A stretch of 64,000 bases of DNA, taken from contig CANLSR010000004.1 of assembly GCA_947493945.1 (NCBI GenBank), positions 62,001-126,000 of the forward strand, written 5' to 3'. The translations under genes were made by a program, and so were the position numbers. Below are positions 57,711-64,000 of the stretch, in pieces. The DNA is from an uncultured bacterium (lineage in GTDB: Bacteria > Bacteroidota > Rhodothermia > Rhodothermales > Rubricoccaceae). The notes beneath the pieces are model-generated. The model did no database searches and was not told the origin of the DNA. It saw nothing but the letters and a program-made list of their open reading frames with translations. The stretch's first letter is position 1, and each line of letters begins with the position of its first letter.

Positions 57711-58454
57711 ATGACCCGACTGCCCACCGTCCGCGCCGTGGCCGACCACCTGGCGCCTGCGCTCGACCGCGAGCGGTACCACCGCGAGGGCGACCCGGCC
57801 GGCGTCTGGGTCGCCTCCGACCGGCCCGTGCGCCGTCTGGGGCTAAGGTTGGAGGCCGGGCGCCCCCCCTACGACTGGGCCGACGACCTCGACGCGCTCC
57901 TGGTCCACCGGCCGTTCGGCCTGTGGCCGGCCCGGCTTCCCGCCGGCCTGGGCGTGGTCGCCGTCCACCGCGCCCTCGACGACCGGTTCTCGGTGGGCCA
58001 CGCGCCCGCGCTGGCCGCCGCCCTCGGCCTGACGCCGGACCCCGAGCCGCTGACCCGCGACGGGAAGCCCGTCGGGCTCGTCGGCCGCTGCGCCCGCCAG
58101 CCGCTGGCGGGCGTGATCGGCCGCGTCGAGACCGAGCTGGGAGGTGTGCACGAGGCGTCGGGCGGAGAGCCCGAGACGGTCGCGGCCGTCGCGCTGGTCG
58201 GGGCCATGACCGACGCGCTGGTGCGGGAGGCGGCGGCGCGCGGGGCCGGCGTCTACGTCACCGGCCAGCTCCGCCAGCCGGCGCGGGCGGCCGTCGAGGC
58301 GACCGGGCTCCGCGTGCTCGCCGTCGGCCAAGACCGGGCCGAGGCGTGGGGGCTCCGCCACCTCGGCCGGCTCGTGCAGGCCGAGTGGCCCGACGTGGAA
58401 CTCGCGGAGTTGGACCTCCCGCCCGCGACGGCCGCCAGCGGCGCGGATCTCTGA
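57711..58454 (+). CDS. Nif3-like dinuclear metal centre protein, degenerate metal site
   Basis: A 247-residue protein resembling the Nif3/NIF3L1 family. The family blocks are recognisable: LDALLVHRPFGLWP (normally THHP), GVVAVHRALDDRFSVGHAPALAA (normally SAHTNLD), and the C-terminal VTGQLRQPAR and AVGQDRAEAWGLRHL (normally TGE-RHH and GH-x2-E). Several usual metal ligands are replaced (HH to HR, GH to GQ), so metal binding may be altered. The role is unknown. The ATG at 57711 starts the conserved part. It precedes the antiporter gene by 23 nt. Confidence 0.7.
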   Translation: MTRLPTVRAVADHLAPALDRERYHREGDPAGVWVASDRPVRRLGLRLEAGRPPYDWADDLDALLVHRPFGLWPARLPAGLGVVAVHRALDDRFSVGHAPALAAALGLTPDPEPLTRDGKPVGLVGRCARQPLAGVIGRVETELGGVHEASGGEPETVAAVALVGAMTDALVREAAARGAGVYVTGQLRQPARAAVEATGLRVLAVGQDRAEAWGLRHLGRLVQAEWPDVELAELDLPPATAASGADL

Positions 58455-58477
58455 CGGGGGCGGGGCGTGGGCCGCCC

Positions 58478-59794
58478 ATGAGCCCACGAATCCTGATGTT
58501 CGTCCTGGCCGGCGTGGGCCTCTGGGGCGCCGTCGCGCTGGAGCGACCCCTCAAGAAACTGCCCTTCTCGCTCCCGATGGTCTACGTGACCCTGGGGTGG
58601 CTGGTGTTCGCGCTGCCGCTGGGGCTCCCCCGGCTGGACCCGGTCGGCATCGAGACGCACACGGTCGTGGCCGAGGTGCTAACCGAGTTTATCGTGATCG
58701 TCTCGCTGGTGGGCGCCGGAATCGCCATCGACCGGCCGTTCTCGTGGCGCGGCTGGGGCCAGGTGTGGCCACTGCTGGGCGTCACGATGCCGCTCTCGAT
58801 TGCTGCGGTGGCCTGGCTCGGGTGGGCGTGGCTGGGCCTGGTCCCCGCGTCGGCGCTGCTGCTGGCGGCGGCGCTGAGCCCGACCGACCCGGTTCTGGCA
58901 GGGAGCGTCCAGGTCGGCCCGCCGGGCGAGAGCGAACGCGACGATGTCCGGTTCGACCTGACCGTCGAGGCGGGCCTCAACGACGGGCTCGCCTTCCCGT
59001 TCACCTACCTCGCCATCGCCGCGGTCGGCATGACCGGGCTCGGCCCGTGGATCGCCGAGTGGGCCGCCGTGGACCTGCTGTGGCGCGTCGCGGCGGGCGT
59101 CGGCGTGGGCCTGGCCATCGGGTGGGCCGGCGGCTGGTACGTGTTCAAGCGCACGAGCGAGACCGACGACGAGGGGCACGCCGACGACGACACCGACGGC
59201 CACACCAACGAGGGCCTGGTGGTGATGGGCACGCTGCTGGCCGCCTACGGACTGGCCGAGATCGCCGAGGGCTACGGGTTCCTGGCCGTGTTCGTCGCCG
59301 CCGTCGCCGCCCGCCAGCAGGCGCTCCAGAGCGACTACCACGAGCGCGCCCACCAATTCGTGGACCAGGTCGAGAAGATCGTGCTGGTCGGGATGCTGCT
59401 CGGGTTCGGCGGGCTGCTGGCGGGCGGCGTGCTCGCGCCGTTGAGTTGGCCGATGGTCGGCGTGGCGCTGCTCGTCGTGCTCGTCGTGCGCCCGCTGGCG
59501 GGGATCGTGGGCATGCTCCGGAGCTCGCTGCCCTGGGCCGGCCGCTGGGCCGTCGCGTTCCTGGGCATCCGCGGGATGGGCTCGATCTACTACCTCGCCT
59601 ACGGCCAGGCCCACGCCGACTTCGAGCAGGCCGACGTGTTCTGGGCCACGGCCGCCTTCGCCATCCTGGTGTCGATCGTCGTCCACGGCGTGGCCGCCCA
59701 GCCGATCATGAACTGGCTGGAGGCGCACGACGCCAACGTGATCCCGGACGCGCCGCCCATTGACCACGACCAGGGAGCGGCGGCCGAGTCGTGA
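58478..59794 (+). CDS. CPA1-family sodium/proton antiporter
   Basis: A 438-residue integral membrane protein with about 12 hydrophobic segments. The transport core reads LLLAAALSPTDPVLAGSVQ (about 122-140) and FDLTVEAGLNDGLAFPFTYL (about 150-169), the SPTDPV and EAGLNDG motifs of NhaP/CPA1 exchangers containing the ion-binding Asp residues. An acidic/His loop (DDEGHADDDTDGHTNEG) separates the halves and may sense pH or ions. Further spans include GIRGMGSIYYLAYG. Length is normal. It follows the Nif3-like gene closely and is the last plus-strand gene. Confidence 0.93.
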   Translation: MSPRILMFVLAGVGLWGAVALERPLKKLPFSLPMVYVTLGWLVFALPLGLPRLDPVGIETHTVVAEVLTEFIVIVSLVGAGIAIDRPFSWRGWGQVWPLLGVTMPLSIAAVAWLGWAWLGLVPASALLLAAALSPTDPVLAGSVQVGPPGESERDDVRFDLTVEAGLNDGLAFPFTYLAIAAVGMTGLGPWIAEWAAVDLLWRVAAGVGVGLAIGWAGGWYVFKRTSETDDEGHADDDTDGHTNEGLVVMGTLLAAYGLAEIAEGYGFLAVFVAAVAARQQALQSDYHERAHQFVDQVEKIVLVGMLLGFGGLLAGGVLAPLSWPMVGVALLVVLVVRPLAGIVGMLRSSLPWAGRWAVAFLGIRGMGSIYYLAYGQAHADFEQADVFWATAAFAILVSIVVHGVAAQPIMNWLEAHDANVIPDAPPIDHDQGAAAES

Positions 59795-59991
59795 GAGCTT
59801 GAGCCCGTGCCTGGTCGCTGAAAAGATGTCTCGTCCGAAGTCGTAGGGGCTCGCCGTTGGCGTGCCCGTGACGAGAGCTGGCCCAGGCCGGGCGCGCCGC
59901 CGGCGAGCGCCTGCGCGGCCCAGGAATTCAGCGACCTGGCACGACAAAGGATCCAGACCCGCCGGCAGCCGTCGCCAGCGGGGCAGCACGT

Positions 59992-61032
59992 CTAGCCCTC
60001 CAGCGCGTCGGGACTGCGGCCGCGGAGCTCGTTGTTCTCGACCGTCTCCCGGTCCGAGAGCGCCGTCAGGGCGCTCGGCGCCGCGCCGGAAAAGCTGTCC
60101 CAGCCCGACTGGCGGCGGTCGCCGGCGGGGCCGACGGCGTCGGGCAGGAGCCGGTTGGCCAGGGCCGCGAGCCGCCCGGCGACGCCGGGCGCCAGCCCGT
60201 CTAGGGCGGCGCCCAGCCGGGCGGTGAGCGTCAACGTGAGCGCTGGGTCGCCGTGGCGGAGGGCGTCCAGGATCTTGGCCGCCGCCCGCTCGGCGTCCAT
60301 CGAGACGAGGGGGTTGGCGTCGGAGAGGGCGAACCAGGCGTACTCCTTTTCGTGGTCGCCCTTGACGGTGACGTTGGGCGGCGAGCCGGTCCGCATCAGG
60401 CCGGGCGTGATCGTGGTCACGCGGACGCCGTCGGCCGCCAGCTCGGCGCGGACGGCGTCGGCGTAGCCGACCAGCGCGTGCTTCGAGGCCGAGTACGGCC
60501 CGAGGTGCGGCACGGCCACGCGCCCGGCCACCGACGACACGTAGCCGATCCGCCCGGACCCGTCGCGCGGCAGGTGGGGGCGGACGGCCTCGGTAAGGTA
60601 GTAGGCGCCCCAAAAGTGGACGCCCAGCGCCTCGCGGTAGTCGGCCTCGTCCATGTGCTCCAGCGGCCCGACCTCGATCACGCCCGCGTCGTGGACCAGC
60701 ACCGACGGCGGCCCGACCTCCGCCGCGATCCGGGTCACCGCCGCCTCCACCGCGTCCCGCTGGCGGACATCGCAGGCGGCGACGAACGGGCGGCGTCCGG
60801 TCCGGGTCTCCAGGTCGTCGGCGGCCGCCTCCAGGTCTTGGGCCGTGCGCGCGACGAGCGCCAGCCGGGCGCCCCCGTCGGCGAGTTGGCGGGCCAGCAA
60901 GAGGCCCAGGCCGCGGCTTCCGCCCGAGATCACGACGGTCTGGTCCCGGAAGGAGACGGCGCGGCGGGAGCGGAGCGCCCGAGCGCCGGCCAAGGTCAGG
61001 CCGCCCAAGGCGAGGAGTGCGGTGCGGTTCAT
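59992..61032 (-). CDS. Short-chain dehydrogenase/reductase
   Basis: A 346-residue SDR. A hydrophobic N-terminus (ALLALGGLTLAGARAL) may anchor it. The cofactor motif SGGSRGLG (about 36-43) and catalytic YSASKHALV (Tyr about 183, Lys about 187) are present, with the C-terminal helix bundle extended beyond the classical length. Such long SDRs with N-terminal anchors oxidise or reduce lipid or quinone-like substrates; the substrate is unknown. It converges on the antiporter gene. Confidence 0.9.
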   Translation of the reverse strand: MNRTALLALGGLTLAGARALRSRRAVSFRDQTVVISGGSRGLGLLLARQLADGGARLALVARTAQDLEAAADDLETRTGRRPFVAACDVRQRDAVEAAVTRIAAEVGPPSVLVHDAGVIEVGPLEHMDEADYREALGVHFWGAYYLTEAVRPHLPRDGSGRIGYVSSVAGRVAVPHLGPYSASKHALVGYADAVRAELAADGVRVTTITPGLMRTGSPPNVTVKGDHEKEYAWFALSDANPLVSMDAERAAAKILDALRHGDPALTLTLTARLGAALDGLAPGVAGRLAALANRLLPDAVGPAGDRRQSGWDSFSGAAPSALTALSDRETVENNELRGRSPDALEG

Positions 61033-61179
61033 GGGGTTGGGGGTTCGCGGTCAGGAGTTGCTTCGACGAAGCGATGTGCTCGGATGGGAAGGCGCCTCAC
61101 CCGCCGGGCTCGCGCGTGAGAACAGATGAGTTCGGTCCTCAAGCACTCGAACCCTGAACCGAGAACTCGGAACCCTCTG

Positions 61180-61947
61180 TCATCCACACCGGAGGGGGCC
61201 GGGCTGCCACGGCCGCCCCGGCTCCAAAAAAAGCTCCCACGGGCGGTCAAAGTGGGCCAGCATCTCGGGCGCGAGCCGGAAGCCGTCCGGGTCGTCGTCG
61301 ATGAGCGCGGTAAGCTGGGAGCGGTGGGCGGCGACGGCGCGGCGTTTGGCGGGCAGCACGCCGCCGATGTCGAGGCGCCAGGCCGTGGCCTCGCCCTCCT
61401 GGGGCGCGATGTCGGTCGCGGCATGGGGCCAGGCCCAGACCGGGTACTCGATCCAGCGCGGCGGGTCGTCCAGGCGCGCGGCGGCGGCGGCGGCCAGCTC
61501 CCACGTGGCCACGTGGTCGCAGTGCGGGTCCCGGCGCCACGGCACGACGACGGCCTCGGCCCGTCCGAGCACCTCCGCCAGTCGGTCGGCGGCCCGGTCG
61601 AAGGCGTCGGTGCCGGGCGCTGGCAGCCCACAGTCGGGGTGGCGCAGGAAGGTGACGTCGTCGGGGCTCAGGCCCAACGCGGCCACGGCCTCGGTCGCCT
61701 CGGCCTCGCGGAGCTGGCGGAGCCGGTCGGCGGGGTAGGACGCCGAGCCGGGGTGGGACTGGGTCCCGTCGGTCACGACCACCACGTGGGCCGGGACGCC
61801 GGCCGCGGCGAGCGTGGCGAGCAGGCCCCCGCAGCCCAGCGACTCGTCGTCGGGGTGGGGCGCCAGCACGACCGTCCGGCCCCACGAGCGGACGGCGTCG
61901 GCGGGGCGCAGCGGGTGGCGCTCGGGGCGGTCGAGGAGGGACGGCAC
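61180..61947 (-). CDS. PIG-L family deacetylase (LmbE-like)
   Basis: A 255-residue zinc-dependent N-deacetylase of the LmbE/PIG-L superfamily. The zinc motif PHPDDESLGCGG (about 31-42) and the third ligand in CDHVATWEL (about 147-155) are intact, with the VVVTDG loop between. It probably removes acetyl from GlcNAc-type sugars. It is followed, on the same strand, by an acyl-CoA dehydrogenase-like gene and a glycosyltransferase with gaps of 7 and 4 nt. Confidence 0.93.
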   Translation of the reverse strand: MPSLLDRPERHPLRPADAVRSWGRTVVLAPHPDDESLGCGGLLATLAAAGVPAHVVVVTDGTQSHPGSASYPADRLRQLREAEATEAVAALGLSPDDVTFLRHPDCGLPAPGTDAFDRAADRLAEVLGRAEAVVVPWRRDPHCDHVATWELAAAAAARLDDPPRWIEYPVWAWPHAATDIAPQEGEATAWRLDIGGVLPAKRRAVAAHRSQLTALIDDDPDGFRLAPEMLAHFDRPWELFLEPGRPWQPGPLRCG

Positions 61948-61954
61948 GGCGGGT

Positions 61955-63115
61955 CTAGAGTGCGGAGCCGACGGGGGCGCCGGCGTGCTCGAAGGCGTAG
62001 GCGCCGGCGGCCTCGATGGCGCCGTCGGGGTTGGGCTGGCGGAGGTAGAGCCGGAGGTCGCGGCCGACGCGCTCCAACGCGCCGGGCTGGCCCAGTCCGC
62101 GCGCGCCCACGGCCCGGTCGGCGCGCGCCATCACGCCTAGGCAGACGTGCTCGATGGCCGTCCGCGTCATCTGCGCGTAGGCCCGGACGGCGTCGGCGTC
62201 GGGCGTGCCGACGGGCGGGTCCATCAGCCGGGCGGCGCCCAGGAGCCACAGCGCGCCGGTCTCCACGAGGGTGGCCACCTCACCGGCGCGGATCTGCTGC
62301 GTTGGGTGGTCGGTCCGGCCCAAGAGGCGGAGGTGGCCGGCCATGGCCTCCGCCAGCGCGTCGGCGCCGCCCAGCTGGACGGCGGCAAACCGGACGCTGC
62401 CGCCGGTGAACGCGGGCTCGCGGAGGTAATCGCCCGGCGCGCCCAGCAGCACGTCGGCGTCGAGCGCGGCGCCCGAGAAGTCGACGCGGCCGCTCATCGA
62501 GGCCCGCATCCCCTCGGCCCGCCACGTTTCGGGCTGGTCGACGGTCTCGAACTGGTCGGTCGGGAGCACGGCCATTTGCCAGCCGTCGCCCAGCGCACCG
62601 GGCACGAGTGGTCGCGTGACGTGGGCGCAGCCGGTCGCGAACGTCTTGGCGCCCTCGACCCGGACCGTGTCGCCGTCACGCGTGTAGCGGACGCCGTCGG
62701 CCGGGATCTCGGTATTCCACACGCCGAACAGGTGGCCCGCCTGGACGTCCGCCGCCCACCGCTGGCGCTGCGCGTCGGCGGCGTAGCGGTCGATGAGCAG
62801 GAGCGCGTTGACGTGGCCCTCGTAGAGACGGCCCAGCGGCAGGCTGCCGCGCCCGACCGTGCGCAGGACCGTCAGCAGGGCGTGGAGCGAGCCGCGCTCC
62901 GAGCCCAGCCCGAGCCCGCCGTCGGCCTCGCGCAACGGCGCCGCCAGCAGCCCGGCGTCGTGGAGCGCCCGGACGTCGTCGGTGGGGAAGCCGCCGGGCC
63001 GATCCACCTCGCGCGCGCGGGCGGCGGCTCGTTCAGCGACGTCGCGAGCCGCGTCGAGGGCGGCGGTCCAGTCGGCGCGGCCGTCGCCCTGGGCGATGGA
63101 AAGGGAGGGGAGCAT
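61955..63115 (-). CDS. Acyl-CoA dehydrogenase-like protein
   Basis: A 386-residue protein with the acyl-CoA dehydrogenase fold, which binds FAD. ADGGLGLGSE-type N-terminal helices (ALHDAGLLAAPLREADGGLG in part), the middle beta domain (VRVEGAKTFATG; FSGAALDADVLLG, split) and the C-terminal helical domain (MARADRAVGARGLG) are visible. No clear catalytic base was located. The start at 63115 is preceded by a CCCTTTCC leader. It is packed between a PIG-L deacetylase and a glycosyltransferase, an unusual partner set for a fatty-acid oxidation enzyme. Confidence 0.88.
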   Translation of the reverse strand: MLPSLSIAQGDGRADWTAALDAARDVAERAAARAREVDRPGGFPTDDVRALHDAGLLAAPLREADGGLGLGSERGSLHALLTVLRTVGRGSLPLGRLYEGHVNALLLIDRYAADAQRQRWAADVQAGHLFGVWNTEIPADGVRYTRDGDTVRVEGAKTFATGCAHVTRPLVPGALGDGWQMAVLPTDQFETVDQPETWRAEGMRASMSGRVDFSGAALDADVLLGAPGDYLREPAFTGGSVRFAAVQLGGADALAEAMAGHLRLLGRTDHPTQQIRAGEVATLVETGALWLLGAARLMDPPVGTPDADAVRAYAQMTRTAIEHVCLGVMARADRAVGARGLGQPGALERVGRDLRLYLRQPNPDGAIEAAGAYAFEHAGAPVGSAL

Positions 63116-63119
63116 GGCG

Positions 63120-64000
63120 TCAGGCAGCAAGCGAAAGGTCCGTCTGTTCAGTGAGCGTGGGGACGGCCAGCGGCGGCCCGTCGCGAGCCACCAGCGCGGC
63201 GGCCCGGGCCAGGCGTTGGGGCGGAGACAGCGGGCGCAGACGGGCGATCCGGGTGCGAAGATCGGCGATGGCCTGCGACAACGGTTGGGCACGGCCGTCG
63301 GTCGGCGGCGGGGTTGTCCGCCAGCACGACGGATGGGGCGCGTCGGGGTCGGCGGCAGCCCACAGGGCGAGGGCGGCCAGCCGGCGCTCGGCGTCCTCGG
63401 CCGGCTCGACGTGGGGCTCGCGCCGCGCTTGGGCTTCGTCGGCCCACCATGCGAAGGCATCCGCCAGCCCGCCTTCGGCGCGGCCGACAGCGCGGGCCGA
63501 CGTTCGCACCTGAACGGCCGGACTGTGACGGAGCCGCGCGCCCGACTGGCGGAGCGCGTCGACGAGTGCCACGTCCTCGGACGTCCGCTCGGCCGGCAGC
63601 CCGCCGACGTGGGCGTACGCGCGGGCGGTGACGGCCAGGCTGGCGCCGAACTGGTGGTGGTGGCGCGGGAACGGGTCCCAGGCCTCAGGCGCGTACAACG
63701 CGCACAGCTCCTCCAGCGCCCGTCGGTAGCCGATGTCGAGCAGGTAGAGCCGGCGCACGCCCGGCGCCAGCGCGCCGCGCTCGTCGGCGTGCAGCATGGC
63801 CCGGCCGCCCACAGCGTCGGCCCGCTCGGCCTCGCGCGTGTTCGCCGCCAGCCAATCGGGCGCGGGCTCCGTGTCGGCGTCGGTCGACAGGATCAGCCCG
63901 TCCTCGGCGGCCACCAGGCGGGCGCACGCCGCGTCCATCGCCAGCTGGCGGGCGCGGCCGACGTGGGCTTGAGCGCCGGTCAGCGTGACGTGCGTCCAGC
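63120..64000 (-). CDS. Glycosyltransferase family 2, partial at the window end
   Basis: The visible C-terminal part (294 codons) of a GT-A glycosyltransferase. The donor-binding DxD-type motif is ILSTDADTEPAPDWL, preceded by VGRARQLAMDAAC, the usual GT2 segment before it. FGASLAVTARAYAHVGG and ERTSEDVALV are the acceptor-side motifs. The frame is open to the edge of the window, so the N-terminus lies beyond 64000. It precedes the acyl-CoA dehydrogenase-like gene by 4 nt and is probably in the same operon. Confidence 0.88.
   Translation of the reverse strand, partial: WTHVTLTGAQAHVGRARQLAMDAACARLVAAEDGLILSTDADTEPAPDWLAANTREAERADAVGGRAMLHADERGALAPGVRRLYLLDIGYRRALEELCALYAPEAWDPFPRHHHQFGASLAVTARAYAHVGGLPAERTSEDVALVDALRQSGARLRHSPAVQVRTSARAVGRAEGGLADAFAWWADEAQARREPHVEPAEDAERRLAALALWAAADPDAPHPSCWRTTPPPTDGRAQPLSQAIADLRTRIARLRPLSPPQRLARAAALVARDGPPLAVPTLTEQTDLSLAA

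Noticed and set aside
61033-61179. GAACCCTGAACC-like sequence resembling 44395-44425, considered as a shared repeat element or tRNA T-arm
   Set aside because: The similarity is short and imperfect and no cloverleaf can be drawn; too weak to annotate.

Overview
The window is very GC-rich chromosomal DNA from a free-living Gram-negative bacterium, most likely of the Rhodothermota/Bacteroidota assemblage (a Rubrivirga- or Rubricoccus-like organism is my best guess; no rRNA is present to confirm it). The basis is a Bacteroidota-type primary sigma factor without region 1.1, a folP-cdaA gene pair, curli csgE-csgF-csgG with glutamine/asparagine curlin repeats, recurrent TAnnTT-type -7 promoter boxes, and starts preceded by C/T-rich leaders rather than Shine-Dalgarno sequences.

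Layout. 0.1-5 kb: a glycine-rich RNA-binding protein, a GH13 lipoprotein, and a lipoprotein/small-protein pair that looks like a surface toxin and its immunity partner, followed by a duplicated remnant. 5-13.5 kb: a minus-strand run (zinc ribbon, pcm, cdaA, folP), then rpoD, an M13 peptidase, a DUF2911 protein, an aldo/keto reductase and a YciE-like protein. 13.6-22.5 kb: a protease/propeller/barrel outer-membrane protein, dnaN, a MscS-type channel and dnaA. The gene-free stretch beyond dnaA holds three TTGTCCAC(A/C) boxes and is a good oriC candidate. 22.5-28.2 kb: a ribosome and fatty-acid operon (DUF177, rpmF, plsX, fabH, fabD, a membrane protein, fabG).

28.2-48.9 kb is more mixed: a 1738-residue CheB-CheR-PAS-GAF histidine kinase with a single-domain receiver, a flavin-reductase-like protein, a decayed Fic gene, recG, small proteins, PRC-barrel and M23 proteins, a catalytic and a non-catalytic M16 peptidase, a membrane protein with a metzincin-like site lacking its glutamate, and an endonuclease I lipoprotein. 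48.9-57.5 kb is a curli locus: csgE, csgF, csgG with a C-terminal barrel-like extension, four curlin-repeat proteins, and a carboxypeptidase-regulatory-like lipoprotein. The first three curlin genes end in closely related hairpins. 57.7-64 kb: a Nif3-like protein, a CPA1 antiporter, an SDR, and a PIG-L deacetylase / acyl-CoA dehydrogenase / glycosyltransferase cluster that runs off the end.

GC-rich hairpins built on a CGCTGGCGG core recur between genes. No tRNA, rRNA, CRISPR array, transposase or prophage gene was found. All calls come from reading the sequence; no database search was run.
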